Shown: positions 24,152 to 37,927, counted from the first letter of the stretch. The stretch: DNA of 64,000 nucleotides from Pegea sp. RAD2-039 (GCA_034620365.1 JAQGEQ010000232.1:1-64000), one strand, 5' to 3'. Numbers and translations: made by a program. Notes: generated from the sequence alone by a model not told the origin.

Positions 24152-25560
24152 AAAAATTATTTTCATGTAGATTGATAACTCCTAAAAAGTTAAAAGCTAA
24201 ATGTCAAAGACATAAACCACTTTAGATAATGTTTGTCTGATTGTAAAATACATTTTTAAATTGAAAAAATAAAATTTTACGTTTAATAAAGTAATGTTTG
24301 ATTACTTTGATATTTGTTTGTGCGTTTCTCAATTATTCTTACTACCAGAATTATTTATTGTTTGTGATCTAAGTTTAAATTTCGCCTCTTATATTTTGAT
24401 GTTAGTTTTTTCTGCTTGAATTAAAATAAAATGAGGAAAACTTTATGCTTTAGTTATTTGTTCTTTCAAGAAACTATAATTTAGTCTTTCAAGTTTTATT
24501 TGTATTAACCTAGCTTTTATAGGTTAACTTAAAGATTGAATATTCATTTAATTTTTGTAAAGCATTGTATAAATCATAACAAGTTAAAAAATGATAAAAA
24601 TACGTTAACGCTGATTATGCAAACTGATTTATACTACAAGTAGCATGTATAATATTAATTAAGTAATTTATACAATTCATGTGATTCAGTAAAGTTTATT
24701 ATTTGTTATTATGTTAAGAGAAGTTAAAACAAAAAATCATTTTTAGATCATTTGGATTCTATGTAAAATTCTTATCTTGTGTCCGGGTCATAAAAATCTG
24801 TTTGTTTTGATCTCGTCGATAATTTGCTTATTTATTTCTTTTGAATTTTTTGATTTTCATTTAGGTGCTCATATTGAGTAACAATAGTTAAGCTTAAATG
24901 TAAATTAGACAAAAACGGTTTGTAACGTTTGTACTGGTTGATAGCCGTAGCCTACTATAAGGTCGATGGCAAAACTGAGCTGATTATTTTTCGGTGTGAA
25001 TTAAATAGCAAAAAATTTTTCAAAATCTGCTATGACAATATAAGCAATTATAATTTTGTGATAGCTTGTTTAGGTAACCAAGTTTTAGTGAAATTTAACA
25101 TCGATTGATGTATAACACGCATGCAACCAAGCTACTTAAAGGTCGGAAATGCTGTAGAGAACAATGCTGTGTATTTATTGAACGACCAGTCAAAACTTAT
25201 GAATAATATGATGGTGGTAGCTGAGCTGGTCTTAAGTATTTTAACTGAACATCTGTTATTTAATTTAATATATTGACAGCACTCTTAATAGATATGCTAT
25301 CACAACCAAGCTAGTTTAGTAAGTGGCATCACTTTAGCTTTAGTCAGACAGTTAAGAAATATCTAAATTTATTCCTTTTATCTAAAAGGGCCACTAAGTC
25401 TGTGAAGGGTTTGAACTTTTTACTTTAAACATCATTATTTACCGAATGCTTAATCGTCTGATATAAATTACAAAATTCAAGATAAAAATATACTTTTACT
25501 TTAAATAAACTTTGTTTTGACAATTTATTTTTATAAAAATTACTCCGAGAAATTTTTTGT
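24152..25560. repeat. MNN-B 3' flank and reversed unit end
   Basis: 24200-24940 is the reverse complement of the MNN-A 3' flank. 24950-25560 is the reverse complement of the unit end seen at 5400-5900 and 13200-13700. No gene. Confidence 0.65.
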
Positions 25561-25955
25561 TCCTTTTTAAGTTTATTCTAATTATAAACAATTTTCAATT
25601 TTATGGGAATTGGTTTATGTTGATACAAGATTAAAGGAAAAACATCTATCTTGAATGCAAGTTAAAATTAAAAATTGATAAAGATTTCGACGATAGCGTT
25701 GTAATGATGACAACCAATAATAAAAATGGCTTTTTGATTACGCATAAGATTACCCTGCGAATGCTTCCAGAGATTTCTATTCTTAAAGTTGTTGGAGGTA
25801 ACATTTCTATAATTGATCATAAGTATAATTTACGTAAATGAAAAAGGTTGGAAAGAAGAAGGACTTAGAGTCACTTTTACATAAAATGAATAAATTCAGA
25901 TATTTTAAATTTTCTGACTTCAGCTAACGAACACAACTTATTAAAGTAACTTCGT
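25561..25955. other. Unique spacer at the palindrome centre
   Basis: AT-rich DNA with no evident partner in the window and no supported ORF. The paired arms end at about 25320 on the left and begin at about 25955 on the right. Confidence 0.5.
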
Positions 25956-27536
25956 TGTGATACAATATCTATTAAGGGTGCTGTCTGTCATTATACTAAT
26001 TTACTTTATAAATGTTCTATTTAAATATTTTAGACCAGGTCAGCAAGCACCTGAATACAATATAGACGTTTTGGCTGGTCATTCAATAAATAAACTGCAT
26101 AGTTCTCTACAGCAGTTCCGACCTATAAGTATAATTGCTTATATTGTTTCAGCTAGTTTTTGAAAACTTTTTTTACTATTTAATTGACACTGAGAAATTA
26201 TCAGTTCAATTTTGTTCACATGAAATTTAAAGCGGATATTCTTTTTATCATAGATTAAATTTTTACCAATTATTCAGGTAAAATTACCGTTACATCACGA
26301 AGTTTGATTTACCAACCAAGAGAAACAGACTTTTGAACATCTAAAACAAATAGGAAGTAAAGGTTTGAAAATAAATCTATTTTATACTTTGTAAACTTAA
26401 TCGAAAGATCCAAATGTTTCAAAGATCATCAAACGTGTAAATAACCAGGTAAAAAGTCATTGATTGAAAGATCTGGTTAAAGAAAATCCTTATTGTTGTG
26501 AAACGTTGTTGTGAAATTCTATGCTTCGAAGTTTTATCTTAACAGACACAAGTAGAGATCATACTAAAAGGATTTGGGACCTGTTTTCCAACTTTAAAAA
26601 ATTTGTAGTTGATTATCGCTATCAACCAGGACAAACGTTACAAAATATTTTGGTTCAATTTACATTGTAGCTTAACTACGGTTACTTAACGTGAGTACCT
26701 AAATGAAAATCACAAAATAAAATGAAAATAAATCAGTAAGTTATTGACGAGATCAAAACAAACAGAATTTTATGACTCGAACACAAGATAAAAATTTTTC
26801 ATTAAACACAAATGATCTAATAATGATTTTTGTTGTAATAAACTTCTCAAAACATAGCAAAAATAATAAACTTTAATAAATCACACAAAAAGTGTAGATG
26901 ATTTAACTCATATGGTACTTGCTACTTGTAGTAATAATGAGTTTGCATAATAAGTTATTTTTATCTTTTCAACTTCTTACAATTTCTAAAATGCTTTAAG
27001 AACATTAAATGACTATTCTGTATTCAAACTAACCTATAAAATCTAGACAAATACAAATAAAACTTGATATTCGATTATAGCTGCTAGATAGAAAAATTCA
27101 TTGAAGCACAAAGTTTTCATAATTTTATTTTACTTCGAACAAAATAATTAAGCATCAAATATAGAAGGCGAAATTTCAACTTAGATTAAAAAACAGACAT
27201 TTTTCTTGTTGTAGAAATAATTAAAACACACACAAATTTATTTCACAGACAACAAACGTTTGTTTATGAAAAGTTTAATTTTATTTTATCATTCTAAAAG
27301 CTATTTATTTAAGTTTACATCCGACCAACATTATGTAATGTCTGTGGTTCTTGTTCATATATCTTTGAGGTTCAGCCTATAACTTTTTAAGAATTATCAT
27401 TCTAGAAGAAAACAAATTAAAATGAATTTTTAAGTTTAAAGAAAAAAGACATTAAAGAAAAATTCTAAACTTTTCTTATGTAAGGTTTTGGTGCTTAACT
27501 GGTACTTTTGCAATTCTTTTTTTTGACTTCTTTTTC
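25956..27536. repeat. Unit end and MNN-C 3' flank (right palindrome arm)
   Basis: 25956-26420 is the unit end in direct orientation; 26540-27530 is the MNN 3' flank. Short ORFs, including one at 25957-26163, read through non-coding repeat and are not conserved. Confidence 0.6.
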
Positions 27537-28865
27537 TCAATGTTGTTTACTTAACTTGCAGGCAACACTATTTTTAAAAGAAGAAAACAACTTTGTGAAT
27601 ATTTCTGTGGCTATTTTCAAAATAGATTTCATCCTTTCACAGTCTGAAACATCTTCAAAAATTAGTTTCATCTCAAGTAATTCGCGCAACTGTTTCTCAT
27701 ATATCACAGCAAGCTCTTCATCTTTGTTGGTTTCTTTATTTTTCATCTTACTCGTAAAATTTCTCAATTTCTCTGGAACGTCAGATGTAATATTGTTTGG
27801 CTGATCAGAAAAATTAGAACTAGTATAAGCTTCTTCAGACAGGGAATGATCAGGTTGGAGGCAGATAGATTCTTTTCTGGTCTTTGAAACCTTTAGATGA
27901 CCAGCTAACGACACCAACAAGTTGAAACTATACAAAACAGGTACAAGTAAATTGTTAAAATAAATTTCAGCAAATTTTTGATTTTGTTTATCTTTTAGTA
28001 AATATTTTTGAAGGTTCTTTGAGGCAAATGTTTGGCCAAAATCATACTTTTCTCCTTCTATCGAAGACTGTATGAATAAACACAAATCGCAAAAGCTTAC
28101 AAAAGTAATCATTCTCATTAGTTCTCGGTAATACTCGAGATAAACAGAATCTTTTGACAACAGATTTTTACATGATTGCACAAGTGCGCAACAAAAGCTA
28201 TCTAAAAATGATAAATATTCTTGAAACTTGTGAAAATTTGTATTTGTTGATTGTTTAGCTTCTTTAGTTCTACCAGATAGCAAAGAAAATCTGGTGATCA
28301 AATCAATAAGTTTTGTGGTTTGGTTGTAGATATTAGTTTCTTACCTTTTGCCGAATACATCCAAAGTCTGCACTAGAAAAAATAAAAACGTAGATACTTT
28401 GTATTTCATTATGGTTTTAGTTTGATCTAATTTTTCAGCAATAAACAAACAATGCTTTAATAATTCTAAGGCAACAAAATGGCTTTCTACAGATTTGTTC
28501 TTTTCCAAAGAAATTTTCGTTCCAATTTGATAAAATATTCTAAGTATAGTAAGATCATATGAGATATCGTTAGCTTTAAAATCTTTTAATTTGTACAGTT
28601 TCACTAATCCACTTTCTTTGTAAATCCAATAAACAAATCCTGGTGACAAAATATTATCTTTTACAATTAAGTCTGAAAAATAATCAAATCCATCAACAGA
28701 AGTATCTTTTTCTGGGTACTTAGAGTGAAGATCTATGAGCTCATTTCCTGCCGGTCTTGAAAAAATGTAATCAAATAGACTACCTTGCAATATGAAATAT
28801 GTCTTTCCTCCAACGTCTAAAACTTTCACACATTTGGAATTTTTATTTTTTTCAAAATTGTTCAT
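27537..28865 (-). CDS. MNN-C: uncharacterised family protein with a predicted 75-nt intron
   Basis: Closest to MNN-A: the two share a longer segment after residue 45 (SKYPEKDTSV) that B and D lack, and the same in-frame TAA (28341-28343). Predicted exons are 28865-28345 and 28269-27537, with the 75-nt phase-2 intron at 28270-28344 (AAAAG/GTAAGA to CTATCTGGTAG/AACTAA), giving 417 residues. Beyond the stop the frame stays open for more than 250 codons with several codon-sized indels relative to MNN-A, which argues that this half is still translated. A C-terminal CKLSKQH replaces CKLNKD. The 5' UTR donor seen in A, B and D is degraded here (GTTACT for GTACTT). Function unknown. Confidence 0.6.
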
Positions 28866-29250
28866 TTTCTTGTTGATTAATCTACAAAATCTGGAGCTGT
28901 TAATATTAAGTCTATAGTTAAATGAAAGTTATATTTAAATATTTTATTAAAGAAAAGGTATCATCAGATAGTACATTTACTAATTTCAAAATATTTTGAG
29001 AATATCCTAACTTACACAGCAGGAATTAAGATTTATATTCAGCAAAGAACTAGTAGTAACTTCATTAACTCAAATTCCATATCAAAATTACATCAAATAA
29101 TTAAAACATAATCACTTCAAAACTATCAAACAAACGTTTAAGTAAGAAATAGAATCATCCATATAAAAAAGTCCTTAGCACATCTGCCCTCATCTTTGGG
29201 TTGTTCTTATATTTGAGTTTTTGCAAATGTAAACCAAATCAACCGAAATA
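28866..29250 (-). promoter_or_regulatory. MNN-C 5' leader and promoter block
   Basis: Contains the shared block with minus-strand CTCAAATATAAGAAC (about 29201-29216) and GATGAGGGCAGATGTGC. The 5' UTR intron acceptor (TTAACAG) is present, but the donor is altered. Regulatory role is inferred from conservation among the four copies. Confidence 0.35.
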
Positions 29251-31640
29251 AAAATCATTGAAAACGGTTTTTTTTTACCTATTTAATCATTTGGTTCAAA
29301 CTGTAATCATTTCAGTATTACATTTTCAATTTACCAACTGAAAAAAGAAAGTTTATTATCAACAATTTTGTAAAAGCCTTGTAAGTGATTTCTCTACTTT
29401 TTTTGTTTTATATAAATCAATATTTTACTGATATTACATAAAACCTTGTGGGTATCCTGATAACTTGGCACAAGGCTAAAAATAATATCTTGAAATTGTA
29501 AAAGACTTTTTTAACTTTTGTGGTTATGGCTTGCTACTTTCCGAAGCAATAAAAAAAGTTATACTTGATCATGAAATATAAAACTTGTACATTAGAAACG
29601 TATCTCATTTTCAAAGCTTAGTGATGTGTATGAAGGCTTTTTGAAAATTAAGAAACCCTTTCAATGAATCTTTCATTTTATTTTACTTCTTAAAATAAAT
29701 GTAAAATGTGGAAGCGAACTTACAGATTAAAACAATTTGGTTTAATTAATAAAAGTTATAACTTAAGATTAATTTCGAAGTTTTACCAAAATTATTCTTT
29801 TGTCTCGTAGTATTTCTAACTATTTCATAAGATTGATGTATATGTTTTTATCCTCAATTAATCTTTAAGTAAAAGCTTGAAAACAAAAATTATGTTCTTA
29901 AACTACTAGAGTTAAAATAGCAAATAAATCATTCCAATTCAACCTTTATACTAAAGAATGTAAAAGTTCATTTATCTTTGTAAAAGAATTGAATGAGTTT
30001 TCAAATGTAGCTTTCATTTTGCATAAGTAATTTGGAATTTGTGAAAAAGTTAAGCTATCATTAAAACAGAAATAACTTTTGCTTTCTTAAAAAAGAAATT
30101 GGTAAATGTAAATGTAAAAGTTAAGTTCAGCGTGAAAATTAATAGTGTCATTATTATTGAAACAATATTTTTTGTAACACCCAATCGAAACTTTTTTTTA
30201 GTTTTTCTTATTTCTATTCAAGGAAAACCTAATTTAGTCCCACAAATCCATTTTCAACAAAGTTTTTATGACCACTCAGAATTGAAACTACTCATAATGA
30301 TATCAAAATTCAAATATCTTTGTATGACATCGACCAAAAGTTATGTATTAATGACGAATTGAAATTACAGTAGCAGTAAGGCTATTTAAGAATTACGATA
30401 GTTCATGTTTGAATATAACCTTAAGATTCTTATAAAGGCCGAACTGCCTTTTTACATTATAAAACATCTTATTTAGGAATGACTAAACTTATCCTTGGTT
30501 ACGATTGACGATCACTAATTTTTTTACTTTGTTGGACTGGTTATGTGGATTATTATTTGTAAATATTTGAAAACTTATAAATAGATTAGGTCAGTTTTTG
30601 TTTGAGATCAAATATTTGAGATTAATATCACAACATCAATTTTAAAGCTTGTACGAGTTGCATTTTCATAATTCTATATTTTTATATTTACAGTTGTGGT
30701 TAGAAGCATTTAAGACAAATGTAAACAATGAAAACGCAAAAACATTTTTAACAGTTGCTGATAATTCAGTAAACCAAATTTCAAGAAAATTCAATCAAAA
30801 ATTTTTGGACAAATAATTGTTTTTTACAAACAAAAATTTTATAAATTTATTTGCAATCTTTATATTGCCAACTTTTATCAAAAATAATAGTGTATCACAG
30901 TTTACATAATTGCATATGATAAATCGATTTTGTGAAGTATGAGTACAAAAAATTAAATTTCATTTTGAAAACATTCTCTATGACACTATCAAACAAATCA
31001 GTTTTAAATATAAACTTTATAAAATTGATAACATACAGAATAATATTCCTGAAAAAGTTCAACCAAAACTTTTGAATATCTGCGATAGTTCATCAAGAAA
31101 ATCAAATTTTGTTTTCTGGATATATTTCAAAGATCTTACAAATGTAAATAATTTTAATCAAAATTTAAGTTAAGGTTGTAAATATTTTAATTGGGAAGCT
31201 CTTATGTTATTGGGTGAGCACACAAGAATTTTTTTCAGTCTTATATGTTAGCTAGAGTTAGTCAAGCTATATCACAATACTGAAAAGCATTTAAAAGTTT
31301 TGTTACTAAGCTTATAAATTAACTGGTCCATTAACACTGATCATAACAATATTTAACTCATAATATTTTTGGTAGTCACCCAATAAATAAGGTGCATAGT
31401 TCTAAAGAGCAATTCAGACTTCTAATGGCCATGTTATAGACAAACTCTTTAATATTCGGTAGAAAAAATTCTAAAAACTATTTGACAGTTAAAATACAAT
31501 CATATTTGCTTTTAACATTTCTACTATACTAGTTTTGAAACTAACTTCCCTATAAGCTTCCTTGAAATCTATTATTACAGGCTTGTTATATATACACTAC
31601 TCGGTATTGCAAAAATAGTTGCAAACATTTATCTTAATCA
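29251..31640. repeat. Right palindrome arm, intergenic part
   Basis: Reverse complement of about 20030-22480. Includes the inter-unit segment (31240-31430) and the start of the QNH3 unit. ORFs such as 30099-30362 are not conserved in the other arm and are left out. Confidence 0.65.
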
Positions 31641-33126
31641 TGATCCATATGTTATCATTGGTTAAATCGTAGACTTTGTGACACCAGCATTTTGACTTAT
31701 TATCAACATCAAATGATTTTGTCATGTAATCAACTAACTTCCAAGATTTTTTTCAAAAAATTTCTGAAAGGTTTTTTAATTTACAAACTGTTACTATTAT
31801 ATGTGACCCATCCTGACATTTTATTTTCAACCAAAGTTGGTACCAACAAATACTTGATTATAATAGAAAGCTCATTTACTTCTTGTAGTTTACTAATCTG
31901 TAACGCATTCAAAAAAACTTGTTTTTTTAAATTGAGTTGCTATTCTACAAACTCAATCTAAAACAAGCTTCTTATGAAACTGTGTAAAACCTAAAACAAC
32001 TATCAGGAAGTTATATATGTTTTCTTGCAATAAAAATGCTGTTTGTATTTTCACTAACAACATTTTCATCGCAGATTGATTAAATAGGTAAATAGAAAAC
32101 CTATTTTCAACTAGAAAAGCTGAATGGTTTATTTTAACTAAACTATCTTTAAAGAATCTAATTTTTCAATAAAAGTTGCCTCATGAGTTTGTAACTATAA
32201 GAAATATACTGATTTCATGTAAAAAAATCTATTAGTATTATCTTTCAAAGGAGTTGTAAAAAAGTAATTAGCTACTTAACTAATAACAGAGGCAGTAGTA
32301 GAATCATTTAAGGCTTTTCTTAGTATGTTGCAGTCATCAGCAAACGTTTATAGATTGAGATATATCAAAATTGCTGCAATAATATCTGTGGATTTATTTT
32401 AAGTTATTTTGTCGTGGGTATCAGCAAACTGACCACAGACAAAAACTTTCCCACAAAATATATCTTATCAAATTATGATCTAATTTTAGAAGAAAATAAA
32501 ATTGGGTAATTTGAACTTTTGTTATCTTTCTGAGATCATTTAAATCATAATTTTGATATCTTTAAGCAAACAAATATCAAAAATTCTACCATCAAATTTG
32601 TATCTAAAAATATTCATTTTCCTAAAATAAGTTGTTCTTTTTAAAACTATAAAAGGGTGCGTGAGGTAGTAAAACGTGGGTTAGTTGACATCTTTCATAT
32701 AAAAGATAGAAGAGAAGTTTAGTTTGAAAGTCTCTTCATGTCAAGACAATTTAGCATTTAGAAAATATTTAAGTTTACATGTTCAGTTTTTTAAATTATT
32801 TATATAAGTTTTTTTATCAAAGAATTTTAGTTTTAACTTATTTAGTGATTATTTTGTTTATCAAAGCTAATAATCAAAAACAAGTTCTGTTTCAGTTATT
32901 AAGCTTACGAATTCTAATAAAAAAATTTTTTAAGTTAAAGCACAATGTTTTCAAACGGTAACATAATATTTTGCTTCTCTTTTTGCAGAAATTTTTTATA
33001 AAAAAATTTTTCCTAATGACTAGCATGTTTACATTAAGTATAGCTTTATTGTCAAAAATCAATTTTGTTTTTAAGTTTGTTACTTCTGCTATACTTAGTT
33101 TACTGTAGCATTATTTTATTTTGTAG
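31641..33126 (+). repeat. QNH3 upstream flank and promoter candidate
   Basis: Diverged copy of the unit flank. 32648-32655 reads TATAAAAG, the best TATA box of the four copies. The site matching exon 1 (about 32945-32957) has lost the usual ATGG start. An upstream ATG (ATGTTTTCAAACG/GTAACA) keeps the same phase, but no exon 2 equivalent is found before exon 3. Confidence 0.5.
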
Positions 33127-34642
33127 AACATCATATGTGGTTGATCCATTTCTGGAACCATCTTCTGTTCGACATAATAATCAATTACAAAATATGCCGT
33201 ACCGACAACAATCTACAATAACGATGGAACCTATTGATGATGATGGATTTCAACAGCAGCAACCGTGTTTTATGGAAGATATTAGTAGGTCTACTGAGCA
33301 ACATCAGAGCCAAACCTTTCAACAAAACATGCAGCCTGAAAAGCCTGTTGTAACTCAGCAACTACTAAATCAAAACAATCTTCAGCAAAACCATAGCTTC
33401 ATTGAAATGCCAGTGAACCAAGAGTTTTATTCCGATGGACAATCTATACTTGAAGCACAGATGTATGAGCAATCAGTGACCAAAACACAGGCTGAACAAG
33501 CAACTCAACATGGTTCTGTCAGCTGTTTGCAGCAAGTTCACCCTAGTTATTTTACTTCTGAACAATCTGAACAAGGAAAGTTCTACAGGCCTAATTTTCC
33601 TCACATGAGCCAAGAAAAGGATCTTCAAAATTTTACCGGTCATCAGCAAGTTGTATCAGAACTACAACTCAACCCAACAGATCATTATCATCAACCAAAC
33701 ACTCCACAAGGATTTCAACAAGCTTTTTTCCCGCATTCCTATTACAATCAACATCAAAACCATCACTTCTATCATCAAAATCAACATGCTGCATTCAATC
33801 AACAAAATCAATTTGTTACTTATCAGCAACAGCAATCGGCTGCTCACAACTCTACTTACTCAGCTACAATTCCAAGCAACAATCAAATGTTACCAAATCA
33901 GCAATATTACATATTCGGTCAAAATGAGGAAACCTACGCTCTAAACCAATGGTTTGTAAAATTAATTAAATTCTCTATACTATTATAATACAAAAAGTAA
34001 TGATTCAGATTGGTTTTAAAGTTGTTGATAGCCATCTAAAGATTTACTTGATTCTAAATTTTTATCTTTCTGAACAATGAAAGATCATAACTAAAACTAA
34101 AGATCAATATTTGATTAATTTCAATTCTTTATTTTTTTTTACATCAAATATCATGACTTACTTCTTCATCCCAAAATTAAAAATTAGATACATTATAATT
34201 TAGTTCAAAACTAATCAAACAGAAATAGTTCAAATAAGTATTTGATAAGGATTGATCTTTTTCTTTCTATTATACAATTACTTTCTGTATTTTTTCTTGT
34301 TTCAACTAAAATGTTATCTTAAATTTAATTCAAGGAATAAATTTGTCGAAAAAATGAATAAGATAGCTAAGCATAGAGAGGTTTTGAAGAAGTTGAAATT
34401 ATTTATACTTTTTCGAAAGCAGAAAAGGTTTGTATGATCTCTCTTTTAAATATATCAAAATCATTTTTGGAGTGTAGATAATTGAAAACTATTGAAACTG
34501 TTTTTAATTCAAACATAATACTGGTAATAATTTATTGCAATACATTAAACTGTGGTTATCAAACAGAGCAGAAAGAGCTGCTTACCAAGAAGAATACCAG
34601 TCAACTTTAGGATTAATCATGGCTGGCTTTCATACAAATTAA
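33127..34642 (+). CDS. QNH3: Gln/Asn/His-rich protein, 5' exons missing
   Basis: Exons 3-5 by homology: 33127-33951 (donor TG/GTTTGT), 34335-34427 and 34567-34642, with open frames and consistent phase 2. Exon 4 contains IAKHREVLKKLKLFILFR and exon 5 ends at TAA 34640-34642. Exon 2 (and 2b) cannot be found upstream; only about 170 bp lie between the altered exon 1 and exon 3. The gene therefore either starts in a new exon, starts at the first Met in exon 3, or is dead. The frame also extends upstream to 33065 with a hydrophobic, signal-like start, but that stretch is the pyrimidine tract of the intron. The 3' part of exon 3 is diverged (IFGQNEETYALNQ) compared with the other copies. Confidence 0.55.
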
Positions 34643-35550
34643 ACGAACCTAGGTTAGTATAGTCTTAAGAGAAATATTTGGTTCATTGTTTCGCTGTTGC
34701 TAATTTTTTTTTTCTATGAGTAACTTTTAATGTTTTCAAAGGTAAGTGTGCTTCCAGGTTTTCAAGGAGTTTCTAGTAATTTAAGCCGATTGAAGATTTC
34801 AACAAAACTCAAATCACTATCATCTACTGTAATGATTTAATAGTTTTGATTCTCAAGCTTTTGTAGAGCAACTACTTCAAGTAAAAAACTTGAATTTTCT
34901 GTCGACAGATTTTAAGTTGTTAATTTTCTATGATTTTTCACCATATAATAATACAATTACATCTTTTCATCATAATTTTGCATAAATTTTGTTTTGTGTC
35001 TGTATGTACTCCTGAAAGTTTTGTATCAGCTAAGTGATAAGTTTGATGAAACTATCTTTTATTAGTTTTGATTTTAAATCAAATTTTAACTATTTATACC
35101 CATAATTCTATTTAAGCTCAACTTTAAATTCACTTGCTTTTTGAATTATAAGTTTAAAATCTTTAAATAAAATTCTCTTTTTCTAAATCTTGTATTACCA
35201 ACTTTAATCAAACTATTACTTGTATTGCAAATTACGGAATATAGTATTATATATTAATTTAGTAAAGCATGACTACAAAATTATATTCTCAATATGAAAA
35301 CATATATTAAACCGCCATCAAATCAAGTCAGTTTTAATAAAAGATTTCATTGAAATGATGATAATAATATATACAATAATATTCATAAATAAAAGTTTTT
35401 CATATAGAAACTTTTGATTGTTTGTTATTGGTATAGATTTTAACAAAATCAAATTTTGGTTTCGGGATATATTCTAATTATTTTACAGCTGTTAATAACT
35501 CTAATCAGATTTCAAGCTAAGGTTGTAATTATTATAAATGAAAAGCACTT
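34643..35550. repeat. QNH3 3' flank, truncated
   Basis: 34643-35100 matches the QNH 3' flank, then passes within about 100 bp into inter-unit sequence (35200-35550, like 31000-31240). The unit end found after the other copies is missing, so QNH3 and QNH4 lie closer together. Confidence 0.6.
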
Positions 35551-37927
35551 ATACTAATGGGCAATCACACAAGAAATATTTTCAGTCTTATATGTTAGCT
35601 AGAGTTAGTCAAGTCCTGTCACTAAACTCACCTTTAAAAAAATTTGCTGAGCTTATAACTTGACTGGTCCATTGACAGAGATCAAAACAACGTTTTCATT
35701 CACAATATATTTGATGATCATCCAATAAAAACGTTGCATAGTTCTAAAGAGCAATTCAAACTTCTAATGGGCATGTTATAGACGAACTCTTTACTATCCG
35801 GTGAAAATTTGTGTTTGAACCATTTGACAGTTAAGATACAGTCATATTAGCTTTTGACATTTCTACTATACAAGTTTTGAAAATAGCTTCCTTATTAACT
35901 TCCGTAAAAATTTTTATTACCGGCGTGTTGCATACGCACTAGTTGATATCTCGTTTAACTAATCTTGCAAGAGCGTCATGTGAAAAATTTTCTGGAAAAC
36001 TAATTATGGTGCTTTCTAATTCATAACGGACTACACCCAAATACTGCAATTTTCTGTTTTTGAATTTTAAATAAATTCATCAAATAAGAATTCATGAGTT
36101 TTAAAAAGTCCAGAAAAGTTTTGAAATATACAAAAAATAATTCTAACAATACTTTTATTATTTTTTACAATTATTTTTCAAAGTTTTAATTAAAAATCAC
36201 CTGTTGTACTTTTTATTTATTATGTTCTTATAAAATTACAGAAAGGTTTTCTGTAAGAAATACAAATAAAAAAAGTTTAAGTCTAACTGCAATTTTTTCA
36301 TTTGAAGCTATTTTATATCTGCTACTAAAGTAATGTTTTCAGTTTTTGTTGAAAGTCTAAATTGTTTTAATTTTTAAGTATATTTTTTTAAGGTAAATAA
36401 GTATCATAAACAGCGTGACCGGTTCCGCTAGAGGACATTTCTAAAATTTTGTATGTCATTATGGAGGTGGAATTTATATAAAATGTTAAAATCTACTATA
36501 GAATATATTACTACTTTTCAGTACTATAAGTATACAAAATGTTTGCCCATTAAGAGGAAGGATACTTGCAGAAACTTTTGCAGAAATTTAACTGAGATAC
36601 AATCTATATGTTATCATTGTAAAGTTGTAGACTTTGTAGCACCGACATTTAAAAGTATTATCAACATCAACCGATTTTATCATGTACTCAACGAACTTTC
36701 TGGATTTTTTGGAATAATTTTTTAAAAGTTGTTTTTATCTTTCAAACTATATCTTATAAAAATAACCTATGCTGACATTTTATTTACAACCAAGATTGAT
36801 ACCAACAAACGCTTCATTATAATAGAAAAAACATTTACTTATTGTAGTGTGCTAAGCTGTAAAGCATTCAACAAACTTCCTTTTACTTTTTAAATTGAGT
36901 TGCTATACTGCAAACTCAGTCCACAACAAGCCCTATATGAAATTCTGTAAAATCATAAGACAACATCACAAAGTTGTCTATGATTTTTGAAATAAAAATG
37001 TTGTCTGTATTTTTACTGAGAACATTTCTATTTGCATTGATTAAATAGGTAAAATAGAAAACCCACTTTTAACTAGAAAGGCTAGATGGTTCACTTGATC
37101 TCAAATGCTGCTAAAGAATCTGATTTTTTAATTTGGGTTGCCTCATGAGTTTGTAACTATAAGAAATATACTGATTTCATGTAAAACAATCATTATTATC
37201 TTTCACAGAAGTTGTAAAAAGGGTAATTAGCTACTAAACTAATAACAGAGGCAGTAATAGTAGAATTATTCAAGGCCTTTCTTGATTTGTTGTTTCATCA
37301 ATAAACGTTGAAAGATTGAGATAATTCAAAATTGATGCAATAATATCTGTGACATGCATTTTTCTTGGCGGTTTTTTGTTCGTCCTAACATCCTGACCAC
37401 ACACATACTATAAAAATTTTTGCGTAAAATTTGTCGTATCCAAACGAGATTTAATCTTTTAAAATATAAAAAAAATTGGCACACTGAGAATTTTTTTCGT
37501 TTTTTGATCATTTAGATCATAGTCTGACATTTATAACTCAACAAACATCAAAGAAAATGCCGCCATCAAATTGGTATCTGAAGATATTGACAGCAACTTG
37601 AAAAGTATACTTTTAACACTATGAAAAGCTGCGTGAGAAACTAAACGTGAATTAGCTGGAATCTGTAACATAAAAAGTATATGGGAAGTTTACTTTCAAA
37701 CTGCTTCATCTCAAGACGGTTTAGCATTTATCAAATAGTTAATTTTACTTATTCAGTTTTAAATTGTTTATATCAGTTTTTTATCAAATAATTTCTGTTT
37801 TGATTTTTTAGTGACATTTAAGTTTATCAAAGTTGATAATAAACAAAACATTTCTGTTTCAGATATTAAGCACAACTGTTTGATTAAAAGTTTTCTGTTT
37901 GATTGAAGTTAACGCAGAATATTTTTA
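35551..37927 (+). repeat. QNH4 upstream flank and promoter candidate
   Basis: Fourth copy of the unit flank. The promoter block starts with ACTATGAAAAGC at 37618-37629 and is nearly identical to QNH1 through 37745. The ORF at 36453-36725 is not conserved in the other copies. Confidence 0.6.

Noticed and set aside
33065..33126. Signal-peptide-like start of the long ORFs at 33065 and 39190
   Set aside because: The hydrophobic stretch is translation of the intron pyrimidine tract before the TTTTGTAG acceptor; QNH1 and QNH2 use the same acceptor without it.
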